A stretch of DNA of 64,000 bases, taken from assembly GCF_903994045.1 (NCBI RefSeq), contig NZ_CAJEWD010000003.1, positions 124,001 to 188,000 on the forward strand, read 5' to 3'. Source of the DNA: Jeotgalicoccus meleagridis. GTDB taxonomy: Bacteria; Bacillota; Bacilli; Staphylococcales; Salinicoccaceae. Shown here piece after piece: positions 25,224 through 33,992 of the stretch. Under the pieces are notes generated by a model. The model did no database searches. It was not told where the DNA came from and worked only from the letters and a program-made list of their open reading frames with translations. Position numbers and translations under genes: made by a program. Each line of letters begins with the position of its first letter. Positions within the stretch are counted from its first letter, which is position 1.

Positions 25224-26630
25224 CTATGACCAACCAATTGATTGAGCAACGATTAAGGCCACGAGTGAAATACCCATCAATATTAAAAAGAGCGGTAGGA
25301 AAAACTTAATCCACTTATGCCACTCTACACCGGCAATCGCTAATGCTGCCATAAAATAACCACTGGTCGGATATAAAATATGTGCAAAGCCATCACCTAA
25401 TTGGAAAGCAAGCACTGCTGTTTGTCTGGTCACTCCAAGCATATCTGACAATGGTGCCATAATCGGCATGGTCACCAAGGCTTGGCCTGAACCTGATGGA
25501 ATAATGAAGTTAATAATTAACTGCACAAAATACATACCTGCCGCTGCAAAGACTGGTGGTAAGCCACCAACAACTGAGCCAAGGCCGTTAACAATAGTGT
25601 CCATCACTTGACCATCTTCTAAAATTACAGCAATTGAACGGGCTAAACCAACTATGATCGCACCCATCAAGACATCTCTAAATCCTTTAGTAAATGCCTC
25701 ACTAATCGTTGTTAGGTTCATCCCTGCTACAAGTCCAACAGTAATTCCCATGATGATAAAGAGCCCAGCCATCTCAATCATAAACCAACCTTGAGTCGTA
25801 ACACCCCAAATTAAAACAAGGAAGAACAACACAATTACAACTGCGCCTGCTAACTGACGTCCATTCGCTTTTAATGGTTCATGATCAGCAATTGAGCTAT
25901 AAGTCTCACGCTTTTCACTGTCTTCTTCATAAACTAAACTTGCTTCTGGATTCTGCTGCACTTTTTTGGCATATCTCATAACGAATAGACTCGCTACGAT
26001 TAAAACAATTACAAACAGAACTAATCTAAATCCTAAACCTGAGAAAGTAGGAATTTCAGATATGGTCTGTGCTAAACCAGTATTAACTGGATTTAAAACG
26101 CCCACTGTATAACCGACCACTGTGCCACATAAGGCAATAGCTGCAGCCGTCATAGAGTCATAGCCGAGCGCAATAATCAGTGGAATAATTACTGGTATGT
26201 ATACTAAAGATAATTCTGCTGTACCAATTAAGGTTGCAATAGATGCAAAAACCGTAACTAAAACTGGAATAATTAAAATACTTCTTTTAGAAAATTTTCT
26301 GGCTAGTTTATCCACTGCGATTTCGATAATTCCACTTTCACGTAGCACCATAAACATTCCACCAATAATTAAGGTGAAGAAAACAACCTCTCCAGCATCA
26401 ATTAAACCTCTTGGAATAGCTGTCACAAAGTCAATTAGACTCGTTGGTGTCGCTTCAGTATATCTAAATGATTCAGGGTCTACCGCTGTTCGTCCACCTT
26501 CTATTTCTACTCGGTCAAATTCACCCGCTGGAATTAGATATGTAGATATTGCTGCAACAAGGCCAAATAAAAACAAAATTACATAGATGTGTGGCATTTT
26601 AAATTTACTCTTGCCTGTTTCTTTTTGCAT
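25224..26630 (-). CDS. YfcC-family (DcuC-like) transporter
   Basis: Integral membrane protein of 468 aa with about 12-13 helices. It begins with the family-specific MPHIYVILFLFGLVAAISTY and carries IPAGEFDR, a central hydrophilic loop (about 215-250) and INFIIPSGSGQALVTMPIMAP in the second half. YfcC/ArcD-like carriers move C4-dicarboxylates, basic amino acids or peptides; the substrate is not evident. GGAGG precedes the ATG. No partner enzyme is adjacent. Confidence 0.85.
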   Translation of the reverse strand: MQKETGKSKFKMPHIYVILFLFGLVAAISTYLIPAGEFDRVEIEGGRTAVDPESFRYTEATPTSLIDFVTAIPRGLIDAGEVVFFTLIIGGMFMVLRESGIIEIAVDKLARKFSKRSILIIPVLVTVFASIATLIGTAELSLVYIPVIIPLIIALGYDSMTAAAIALCGTVVGYTVGVLNPVNTGLAQTISEIPTFSGLGFRLVLFVIVLIVASLFVMRYAKKVQQNPEASLVYEEDSEKRETYSSIADHEPLKANGRQLAGAVVIVLFFLVLIWGVTTQGWFMIEMAGLFIIMGITVGLVAGMNLTTISEAFTKGFRDVLMGAIIVGLARSIAVILEDGQVMDTIVNGLGSVVGGLPPVFAAAGMYFVQLIINFIIPSGSGQALVTMPIMAPLSDMLGVTRQTAVLAFQLGDGFAHILYPTSGYFMAALAIAGVEWHKWIKFFLPLFLILMGISLVALIVAQSIGWS

Positions 26631-26701
26631 GGGCTACCTCCAAAAATTTATATAAGTAACAGTCTATATTAATTTGATAAACACCGCTAGGCAAAATAAA
26701 A

Positions 26702-26730
26702 ATCCAAGTGATTTAAATAATCACTTGGAT
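26702..26730 (-). terminator. Terminator of the hrtBA operon
   Basis: ATCCAAGTGATT and AATCACTTGGAT form a perfect 12-bp stem, and the minus strand continues into a T-rich run. It lies 15 bp after hrtA. Confidence 0.85.
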
Positions 26731-26744
26731 CTATAAACAAATAC

Positions 26745-27422
26745 TTATTCCACTGCCGTAATCTGACCATCTTTCATCTCTACTCGGCTGTCAGCATACT
26801 CTAACATATCCATATCGTGAGTCACCATCAATACTGTAATGCCTAATTTGGCGCTTAAACTTTTAATTAATTCCATAACCTCTTTAGAGCGTTTTGAATC
26901 AAGGCTTGCAGTTGGCTCATCGGCAAATAATATTTCTGGATCATGAATAATTGCTCTCGCAATCGCTGCTCTTTGTTTTTCACCACCTGATAAACTTTCT
27001 GGATAGCTATCTTTATGGTTCGACAAATCAACCGCTTCAAGCACTTTATCAATTTTTCTATCTTTTTTATCTAACTTAACATTTGCTGTGTCCAACATTA
27101 ATTCCAATTGTTCTTTCACAGTTAGGAAAGGAACTAAGTGTGCTTGTTGGAAGACAAAGCCAAATTTTTCAGCTCTAATGTTGCGAATTTTTCCATCGCT
27201 TTCTTTAGAAATATCTTGTCCATTAAACTTAATGATACCATCAGATTTTTTTTGTAAGCATGCTGCAATTGTCAGAAGGGTTGATTTACCTGAGCCTGAT
27301 GGTCCAGTTAGTGCTGTAAGTTCGCCTTCTTTTAATTTTAAATCAACTGATTTTAATATCTTTTCGACATTTCGGCCATTTTTAAATTCTTTATCAATAT
27401 CGATTAATTCAAAGACACTCAT
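26745..27422 (-). CDS. hrtA: Heme efflux ABC transporter ATPase HrtA
   Basis: ATPase of the MacB/LolD type, about 225 aa, powering HrtB, which removes excess heme from the membrane. Walker A GPSGSGKST, Q-loop FQQAHLVPFLT, signature LSGGEKQR, Walker B EILFADEP and the switch His in MVTHD are present. The start is the ATG at 27422, with GGAGG upstream, one base after the hrtB stop; the longer frame overlapping hrtB is discarded. The identity rests on the neighbouring HssRS system and its operator. Confidence 0.9.
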   Translation of the reverse strand: MSVFELIDIDKEFKNGRNVEKILKSVDLKLKEGELTALTGPSGSGKSTLLTIAACLQKKSDGIIKFNGQDISKESDGKIRNIRAEKFGFVFQQAHLVPFLTVKEQLELMLDTANVKLDKKDRKIDKVLEAVDLSNHKDSYPESLSGGEKQRAAIARAIIHDPEILFADEPTASLDSKRSKEVMELIKSLSAKLGITVLMVTHDMDMLEYADSRVEMKDGQITAVE

Positions 27423-27423
27423 C

Positions 27424-28452
27424 TTACATTCCTCCTTGATTAATAGCTTGCATTGGTTCTGCTTTTCTAATTTGTAGTCCTGATAAGGTTGCACCTAAGA
27501 ATCCAATAATAATAAATGCAATTGCAGAGAAGGTAATTGTTTCTGTTGGTAAGAAGAAAGGCATGCCTTCTGGTGCGAATTGATTAATTAAAAGTCCTGC
27601 TACAATTGCCGGGATCAAGGAAACGATAGTAATTAACAACATCTGCGACCACATCATCACGAATAGTGATGATTGTTTAACACCAATCGCTTTTAAGATT
27701 CCAAACGTGCTCATCTTTTGAACATTAATCATGTAGAAGAAAATAGCGAATAACAATGCACTAATCACGTACAGAAAGATAATAATCATATTTAAAGACA
27801 TCTGTTCTGCACTATAGCTTGGAATAGTATTTAAGAAATCACTATTGTTATAAGATTTGAGACTCTCTCCAAGGTCAACTTCATCATCTATAAATCCGAT
27901 TTGGAAAGTATCTGCTCTAAACATTTCACCGTAATCTTCTTTATTGATAAAACCGACTTCTGTATGACTAAATTTTTGTTGTTCTACAAAACCTGCGATA
28001 GTCAGTGGTTCTTCCATCAAGGAGTTTGACACTTCATCTCCAACTTCAAAGCCTTCCCCTTCAAAAGAACTGTCTAAGACAATTTCACCTTTATCAACTT
28101 CAGGGAAGTAGTCTCCACCTTCTGAAGTAACGTAAGCTGTACTAAATTTTTTATCGTCATCATCAAGTAATTCTCCCATTTGAATTGAGAAGAATGTTTC
28201 CTGACCTGACGCATTTTTAATCTCATCTTCTTGCTCTGTTGTTAAGCTTGAAAAACTGTAGTTATCTTCCGCTTCTTCATCCATATAAAATGTGCCGTCC
28301 GGCATATGTTTTATCAGTGATGCGTTATCATCCGATAAGCCATTTGCTAAACCAGAAATGCTGAGTGTCAGCATACTGATTAAGAATACGATAAAACCTA
28401 ATATTAAATAACGTAGTTTAAATTTTTTCATTTCTTTCCATGCCATCTTCAT
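27424..28452 (-). CDS. hrtB: Heme efflux ABC transporter permease HrtB
   Basis: FtsX/MacB-like permease of 342 aa: TM1 (about 14-34), a large extracellular domain (about 40-225), then three C-terminal helices. AGGAGG lies before the ATG. It is the first gene of the hrt unit, directly behind the HssR direct repeat. The order is hrtB-hrtA, the reverse of S. aureus hrtAB. The extracytoplasmic region is rich in Asp and Glu. Confidence 0.9.
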   Translation of the reverse strand: MKMAWKEMKKFKLRYLILGFIVFLISMLTLSISGLANGLSDDNASLIKHMPDGTFYMDEEAEDNYSFSSLTTEQEDEIKNASGQETFFSIQMGELLDDDDKKFSTAYVTSEGGDYFPEVDKGEIVLDSSFEGEGFEVGDEVSNSLMEEPLTIAGFVEQQKFSHTEVGFINKEDYGEMFRADTFQIGFIDDEVDLGESLKSYNNSDFLNTIPSYSAEQMSLNMIIIFLYVISALLFAIFFYMINVQKMSTFGILKAIGVKQSSLFVMMWSQMLLITIVSLIPAIVAGLLINQFAPEGMPFFLPTETITFSAIAFIIIGFLGATLSGLQIRKAEPMQAINQGGM

Positions 28453-28497
28453 GAGAAAATCCTCCTGGTTCTTTGTTAATTCATACTTTACAGCGGT

Positions 28498-28517
28498 AAT
28501 ATGAACTCAATGTGAAC
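28498..28517 (-). promoter_or_regulatory. HssR-binding direct repeat in the hrtBA promoter
   Basis: On the minus strand GTTCACATT-GA-GTTCATATT, two 9-mers spaced by 2 bp, matches the HssR operator of S. aureus (repeated GTTCATATT) with one substitution. It lies between hssS and hrtB, where it would overlap a -35 region; a TATGAA -10-like box follows about 15 bp later. Confidence 0.88.
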
Positions 28518-28530
28518 AAGGAGGATTAAT

Positions 28531-29907
28531 TTAATTTATTGGTATGCGGACTGTAAATGTTGTGTCGTGTCCTTTACTTCTAACCTTTATAGAACCATCA
28601 TGCATGTCTACAATTTTTCTAACGATTGACAAGCCTAGACCAGAACCACCAACTTTATTAGTTCTAGCACTATCTATTCTGTAAAAACGATCAAAAATTT
28701 TATCAATATGACGCTCATCAATGCCTTGACCTGTATTACTTATAATCACGATAACATGAGTCCCATAATCGATCATCTCAACGTCAATCGTTCCAGCATC
28801 TTCATTGTATTTAACAGCGTTAGACAATAAATTATCCCAAACGGTGTTCAAGAGCACTTTATCTGCTGTAATATCGACATCGACCAAGAGGTGAGACAGC
28901 ATCAATCCTTTTTCATTAATTTGCCATTCGTATACCTTCATGGCCCTAGACAGCTGTTCTTTTAAATTATAAGTCTCTCTACGCATCAAGTAATCTTCAT
29001 GATCAATAGATGATAGGACTAGGAGCTGCTTAGTCATCGTTGATAGTCTTTCAATTTCGAAATCGATCGTTTCTGTATATTCTTGTTTTTCATTGTCATT
29101 TAAATCTTTTCTTAAAAGACTGTTGTAACCTTTGATACTAGATAAGGGAGACTGAATGTCATGTGAAATATTAGAGATAAAGTCCTTCTGGATTTTATCG
29201 TTATACTCTAACTGTTTTGCCATATTTTTAAAGTTAAAGGCAAGATCTCCGATTTCATCTCTTCTACTAATATCTAAGTTGTTTACATCATAATCTCTGC
29301 TTGCTAACTGTTTTGTTGCTATGGATAACTTAGTCACAGGTTTGATTAAATATTTGGTACTCACTAAGACTAAAATCATACTTAAAACAATGGTTAAGAC
29401 AAACAGTATACCGAAGAGTAAATGCATCTCATTAAACAAGAGTTCAATATCTGGTCTCATAAATAAAGCATAAATCGACTCACCAATCGTCACAGGCACT
29501 CCGACTGTATTCTTTAGTTCATCTGCAAAAAAACCAGTGACAAAGATATCTGAATCAAAATTTGACATTCCTTGATATTGCTCACCATCAAGCACTTGAT
29601 TAATAGATGACGCTTCTAAATTTTTTTCTCTAAAATCGTCTCCAAAAAATTGTCCTTCTCCATCAGGGGAAACAAAGTATATTTGATGACCAGCCTTAGC
29701 AACCGAATTTAAGTAGGCTGCAGGGTCAGTTTCTGGATTTGATTCTAAATAACTCGATATTTCCTCGGCAATTCCCATATTTTTATCATTATTTTCATCT
29801 TTTAAATTGAGTTGATAAAAACCATTGGAAATAAAGAAAGCAGCTAAAAAGCTAAAGATCATTATGGCAAGTGTTGCAAATAAGAATTTAGTATATAGAG
29901 TTCTCAT
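28531..29907 (-). CDS. hssS: Heme sensor histidine kinase HssS
   Basis: Membrane kinase of 458 aa, the HssS length. It has TM1 (about 8-30), an extracytoplasmic sensor (about 31-160), TM2 (about 163-185) and a HAMP region. The phospho-accepting His is in SHDIQSPLSSIKGY (about 247), the N box is NLLSNAVKYN, and the G boxes include GQGIDERH and GGSGLGLSIV. The start overlaps the hssR stop (ATGA), with GGAGCG upstream. It phosphorylates HssR when heme builds up. Confidence 0.92.
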   Translation of the reverse strand: MRTLYTKFLFATLAIMIFSFLAAFFISNGFYQLNLKDENNDKNMGIAEEISSYLESNPETDPAAYLNSVAKAGHQIYFVSPDGEGQFFGDDFREKNLEASSINQVLDGEQYQGMSNFDSDIFVTGFFADELKNTVGVPVTIGESIYALFMRPDIELLFNEMHLLFGILFVLTIVLSMILVLVSTKYLIKPVTKLSIATKQLASRDYDVNNLDISRRDEIGDLAFNFKNMAKQLEYNDKIQKDFISNISHDIQSPLSSIKGYNSLLRKDLNDNEKQEYTETIDFEIERLSTMTKQLLVLSSIDHEDYLMRRETYNLKEQLSRAMKVYEWQINEKGLMLSHLLVDVDITADKVLLNTVWDNLLSNAVKYNEDAGTIDVEMIDYGTHVIVIISNTGQGIDERHIDKIFDRFYRIDSARTNKVGGSGLGLSIVRKIVDMHDGSIKVRSKGHDTTFTVRIPIN

Positions 29908-30578
29908 GATTTACGCTCCAAAAAGTAGCCCACACCACGTACTGTCTTAATTTCAAAATCATCAGTCGCATTTTTAAAACGGCTACGGAGTCGCTTGATA
30001 TGGACATCAACTGTCCGATCATCTCCTTCGTAATCTGCTCCCCAAATGCGTTCTATTAGAGCATCTCTTGAAAACACTTGTCCCGAATGTTCAGCTAAAT
30101 GATAAAATAACTCGAATTCTTTTAAAGGTAGCATGTAGACTTTGCCACCGATTTCCACTGAATAGTTATGAGCATTGATAACCACTCTACCAACTTTTAT
30201 TTGTTCACTATCTTCTTTTTTATACCTTCTTAATAATGCATCGATTCTAAACAGTAATTCTCTAGGTTCAAATGGTTTTACTAAATAATCATCAGTACCT
30301 AATTGATAAGCCTCTGCCTTATCATCGATATGACTTTTAGCAGTCAGTATAATAATTGGAATATCGTAATCTCTTTTTAAGGCTTCTGTTAGTTGCAAAC
30401 CGTCCATGTATGGCATCATGACATCAACGACCGCTAAATCACAAGGCGTCTCTTTCATTTTTTCAAGCGCCCTTCGACCATCTTCAGCCGTAATGACTTG
30501 ATAACCAGCTTCGTTTAAGTTTAAAGAAACAAATTTAACAATGTTAGGGTCATCATCGACAACTAGTATTTTATCCAC
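29904..30578 (-). CDS. hssR: Heme response regulator HssR (OmpR family)
   Basis: Two-domain regulator of 224 aa, the same length as staphylococcal HssR. The receiver has the acidic pair DDD near residue 9, the phospho-Asp in VVDVMMPYMDG (about 52) and Lys in LVKPFEPRE. The C-terminal winged helix includes IWGADYEGDDRTVDVHIKRL. Translation starts at GTG (30578), with AGGAAG upstream. It is coupled to hssS. Its target repeat lies upstream of hrtB. Confidence 0.92.
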   Translation of the reverse strand: MDKILVVDDDPNIVKFVSLNLNEAGYQVITAEDGRRALEKMKETPCDLAVVDVMMPYMDGLQLTEALKRDYDIPIIILTAKSHIDDKAEAYQLGTDDYLVKPFEPRELLFRIDALLRRYKKEDSEQIKVGRVVINAHNYSVEIGGKVYMLPLKEFELFYHLAEHSGQVFSRDALIERIWGADYEGDDRTVDVHIKRLRSRFKNATDDFEIKTVRGVGYFLERKS

Positions 30579-30709
30579 GAACTTCCTGCCCCCTTAGTTA
30601 ACTTTCATTTATTGTAACATTAAATATTCATAAATTTTCTATCTAACATCTACCCAAATACTGATAAAACCTTCATACTTATAGCTAGACATTTTAAGGA
30701 GCAGTGACT

Positions 30710-32044
30710 ATGAAGAAAAAAGCATACCCCATAGTTTGGCGATGGCATTTATTTGCTGGAATCATCATCGCACCGTTTCTCATATTTTTAGCAGTAACTG
30801 GTGCACTCTATTTATTTAAAGCAGACATAGAAGAATACATATATAAAGACTATTATTATGTCGAAGATGGTGGAGATAAACTTCCCGCTTCTGACCTTGC
30901 TTTTACCGCAGAAGGATATGCCGGTGGTGGTGATGTTGTTCGCTATCGACCAGGAGAAGATGCGAACCGTTCAGTTGAAGTCGGCATTAGTCAAGAAGAT
31001 GGTACTTCCCTAACCGTCTTTATCAATCCATATAACAGACAAGTTCTCGGTATGATTGATGATGATAAAAGACCCATGGCAATTTTAGAATTGCTACATG
31101 GAGAGTTAAAGATGGGGACATTTGGTGACCGCATTGTTGAATTAGTTGCCTGTTGGACGATAATTATGATCATCTCAGGACTTTTCTTATGGTACCCAAG
31201 GGCTAAAGAAAAAATTAAAGGTGTCTTCACCTTAAGATTGAAAAAACCAGGGCGTCTAAGAAGAAGAGATTTACACGCTGTGCCAGCTTTTTGGTTATCC
31301 GGCGGCTTACTATTCTTTTTATTCTCTGGTTTATTGTGGACAGGATTTTGGGGGAATGGCGTACAAAGTCTAGTCACAGCATCTGGTGCGGGTTACCCAC
31401 CGTCCATCTGGGTCGGTCCAGCACCTGAGTCAGATACTTTAACAGAAGATATAGCAGATGTTTCATGGGTAGCAGAAAAATTACCTGTCCAAAACTCTGA
31501 TGCGGATTCAGGCTTTAAACAAGTATCAATTGATGATGTTCTAGAAACTATCAATACACTCGACGTCGACCCTAATTACGATGTGTTTTATCCTTCATCT
31601 AAAGAAGGGGTCTTTACCTTATCGGTATTCCCAGATCAAGCGAGTAATGAAGCAACTATACACATCGATCAGTATACTGCTGACGTGATCGCAGATTACC
31701 GTTATGACAATTATGGAATACTAGGTAAAGTGATGGCAACAATGATTACTATACATAAGGGACATGAGTTTGGATTACTAAACCAAGCACTCGGCCTACT
31801 CATCTGTCTCGGTCTGATTTTTATGGTTATCACTGGATTTTATTTATGGTGGAAGAGAAAACCACAAAATAATAGCGGAGCACCTAAGGCTGTGAGCATC
31901 TTGGAATACAAGCGTATTCTAATTGTACTCATTATTTTAGGACTCATCTTCCCCTTAGTTGGTATCTCTCTACTTGTCGTTTTCCTACTAGATCGTTTTA
32001 TTTTAAGACGCTTTGAAACACTACGGAAATGGCTTAATTATTAA
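30710..32044 (+). CDS. PepSY-TM domain protein (iron/heme-associated membrane protein)
   Basis: Membrane protein of about 444 aa of the PepSY-associated TM family: TM1 at 15-37 (HLFAGIIIAPFLIF), an extracytoplasmic PepSY-like region, central TMs (LLHGELKMGTFGDRIVELVA onwards), a second PepSY-like region and C-terminal helices. Conserved histidines in the helices could bind heme. The family is often linked to ferric-siderophore reduction. The start is the ATG at 30710, 8 bp after AAGGAG; the GTG at 30704 is too close. It is divergent from hssRS, which suggests a heme or iron link. Confidence 0.85.
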   Translation: MKKKAYPIVWRWHLFAGIIIAPFLIFLAVTGALYLFKADIEEYIYKDYYYVEDGGDKLPASDLAFTAEGYAGGGDVVRYRPGEDANRSVEVGISQEDGTSLTVFINPYNRQVLGMIDDDKRPMAILELLHGELKMGTFGDRIVELVACWTIIMIISGLFLWYPRAKEKIKGVFTLRLKKPGRLRRRDLHAVPAFWLSGGLLFFLFSGLLWTGFWGNGVQSLVTASGAGYPPSIWVGPAPESDTLTEDIADVSWVAEKLPVQNSDADSGFKQVSIDDVLETINTLDVDPNYDVFYPSSKEGVFTLSVFPDQASNEATIHIDQYTADVIADYRYDNYGILGKVMATMITIHKGHEFGLLNQALGLLICLGLIFMVITGFYLWWKRKPQNNSGAPKAVSILEYKRILIVLIILGLIFPLVGISLLVVFLLDRFILRRFETLRKWLNY

Positions 32045-32053
32045 GGAGGACAT

Positions 32054-32515
32054 ATGTATAAACACTTACTTATAATCATGTGCGTCCTATTTTTAGCCGG
32101 ATGTAATCTTGTCGACCAAAATACACATGATAAATATCAAAAGGATCCTGAAACTAAAATTGTCATTGATACTTCTAGCATTACAGAAGCGGGTAAAACG
32201 AGTGAGGTAAATCTTCATGTACTAGAAGATGGTAAAGAAATTACAGACGCAGATGTCACTTTATATCTCAGACCTGCTAAGGAAGCTGAAGTTTGGAATG
32301 AAGAGTACGAAGTCACTCAGAATGGTAACCATTACACGGCAAATCTGGATATTCCTGAGGATGGGCTTTATTTAATATCTACTCATATCGAGACATCACA
32401 TACTAATGCTTCACCAACTAAGTTTTTCACAGTTGGAGAGCTAGATATGTTTGAAGAAGTCTTTTTGCAAGAATTTAAAAACGAAGAACATGGCTCAGGA
32501 GCTGGGCATCATTAA
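32054..32515 (+). CDS. FixH/YtkA-like lipoprotein
   Basis: Secreted lipoprotein of 153 aa: signal peptide MYKHLLIIMCVLFLAGC with lipobox LAGC, then a YtkA/FixH-like Ig-type beta domain (TSEVNLHVLEDGKEITDADVTL about 54-75, NGNHYTANLDIPEDGLY). It ends in a His-rich tail (EEHGSGAGHH) that could bind copper or another metal. AAGGAGG precedes the ATG, 9 bp after the PepSY gene, so the two form an operon. The exact role is unknown. Confidence 0.75.
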   Translation: MYKHLLIIMCVLFLAGCNLVDQNTHDKYQKDPETKIVIDTSSITEAGKTSEVNLHVLEDGKEITDADVTLYLRPAKEAEVWNEEYEVTQNGNHYTANLDIPEDGLYLISTHIETSHTNASPTKFFTVGELDMFEEVFLQEFKNEEHGSGAGHH

Positions 32516-32516
32516 A

Positions 32517-32544
32517 AAAACCCTACAATTTCTTGTAGGGTTTT
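32517..32544. terminator. Bidirectional terminator
   Basis: AAAACCCTACAA pairs with TTGTAGGGTTTT across a short loop between the lipoprotein gene and the convergent hmp. Confidence 0.85.
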
Positions 32545-32548
32545 CCTC

Positions 32549-33691
32549 TTACATTGGAATACTTAATCTTGGAACGAATAGCTCGTAGTGAATATTTTCA
32601 GTAGCAACGCCAGCTTTTTCTAATTCCTTAGCAACTGACTGAATAAATGTTGGACCACCACAAACGTATATTTCTTGGTTATCTTTTAGATACTCTTCTA
32701 GTTGTTCTTTGAAGATATAACCATCTTCATCACGTAAGTGTGTGCTTAATTCTGCTTGATTTTCTGCGGCAATATTTTTTAGTTTTTCTTCAAAAGCAAT
32801 GTTGTTTTTATCATCTGCTACTTGTAAGAAGTGTGCATCAGCACCGGATTTTGCTGCAGTTGTATACATAGAGAATAACGGCGTTACACCGATACCTGAA
32901 CCAATGAATAACTGAGCTTTTTCAATATTCTCAACGCTAAATGTACCAACTGGAGCTGATAGATTAATAGTTGAACCTTCTTCAATCTGTTCGTGTAGGT
33001 AAGTTGATACTTCTCCACGATTACCATCACGTTCTTCTTTTCTAACTGCGAAAGTTAATTTGTCATCTTCAACACTAACAATTGAATAGTGACGTTTTGC
33101 TCTATAAGGAAGTTCTGGTACTTGTACATCTACAGTGATGTATTGACCTGGAACATAATCGATCTTAGAAACTTCATCTGATTTAACAGTGAATGTTTTA
33201 ATAATATCTGTTTCTTGATGTGTGTCGACAACTTCAAATGGTTTGAAACCGTCCCATGCCATATTTGCATAAATGTCTTTTTCGATTCCGATAAAGGCAT
33301 CTGCAATTTCACCGTAAGCTTTTTCCCAAGCTTTGATTACAGGATCATCCATTGACAGTCCTGTAAGTTCTGCAATTGTTGCAAGTAGATTTTCTCCAAC
33401 GATTGGATAGTGTTCAGGTTTAACTTGAAGTGCACAGTGTTTGTGAGCAACTGGCATAACTACAGGTACAATTGGACTTAAGTCTTCAATGTGCTGAGCT
33501 GCTGCAAGTACTGCCATTGCTAGAGCTGTTGATTGAAGCCCTTGCTTGTGGTTTGGTTGGTTAAACATATCTCTTAATTCAGGATTATTCGAAAACATTC
33601 TATTGTAGAAATTAGTCGTAATATCTACACCTTTATCTTGCAATAAAGGAATTGTGCTATGAATCGTTTCAATTTCTTCTTTACTTAACAT
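32549..33691 (-). CDS. hmp: Flavohemoprotein, nitric oxide dioxygenase
   Basis: Converts NO to nitrate with O2 and NAD(P)H. The 380-aa protein has a globin domain (1-140; B10 Tyr in TNFYNRMF, proximal His in AHKHCALQV at about 85), an FAD-binding barrel (RHYSIVSV, about 205) and an NAD domain (GSGIGVTPLFSM, about 267; CGGPTFIQSV near the end). GGAGTGGGG precedes the ATG. The roughly 300-bp upstream gap (33692-33992) is A/T-rich and holds only promoter-like sequence for this gene and the LysR gene. Confidence 0.95.
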   Translation of the reverse strand: MLSKEEIETIHSTIPLLQDKGVDITTNFYNRMFSNNPELRDMFNQPNHKQGLQSTALAMAVLAAAQHIEDLSPIVPVVMPVAHKHCALQVKPEHYPIVGENLLATIAELTGLSMDDPVIKAWEKAYGEIADAFIGIEKDIYANMAWDGFKPFEVVDTHQETDIIKTFTVKSDEVSKIDYVPGQYITVDVQVPELPYRAKRHYSIVSVEDDKLTFAVRKEERDGNRGEVSTYLHEQIEEGSTINLSAPVGTFSVENIEKAQLFIGSGIGVTPLFSMYTTAAKSGADAHFLQVADDKNNIAFEEKLKNIAAENQAELSTHLRDEDGYIFKEQLEEYLKDNQEIYVCGGPTFIQSVAKELEKAGVATENIHYELFVPRLSIPM

Positions 33692-33909
33692 ATCCCCACT
33701 CCTAATGAATTATTAATCTATTTAAATTCTAGTTTATATCTACCCTATTTTGAACTATTTCAGCCCACTATTGTTATTTTTTTCACATAATTATGGAAAT
33801 TATTTGACATTTTTCATAGTGTGTTGAAAAAAGAAACAAATAGGAGTAGTATTCACATTTTTGAACTTTATGTGTCCAAAAAGTGTTTTTTATAATAGCT
33901 CATTTTTTC

Positions 33910-33938
33910 TTGTTTAAATACTTGCTGGTCTGTATGAT
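33910..33938 (+). promoter_or_regulatory. Putative promoter of the LysR gene
   Basis: TTGTTT (33910) and TATGAT (33933) with a 17-bp spacer, about 55 bp before the LysR start. Confidence 0.5.
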
Positions 33939-33992
33939 ATAGGCTAACTCTGACTAATATAATTGACTAAAAGATTCTTATAGGAGGTCTAT

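Noticed and set aside
26197-26586. 129-codon open frame on the plus strand
   Set aside because: Antisense to the YfcC carrier; composition mirrors the complementary membrane-protein codons.
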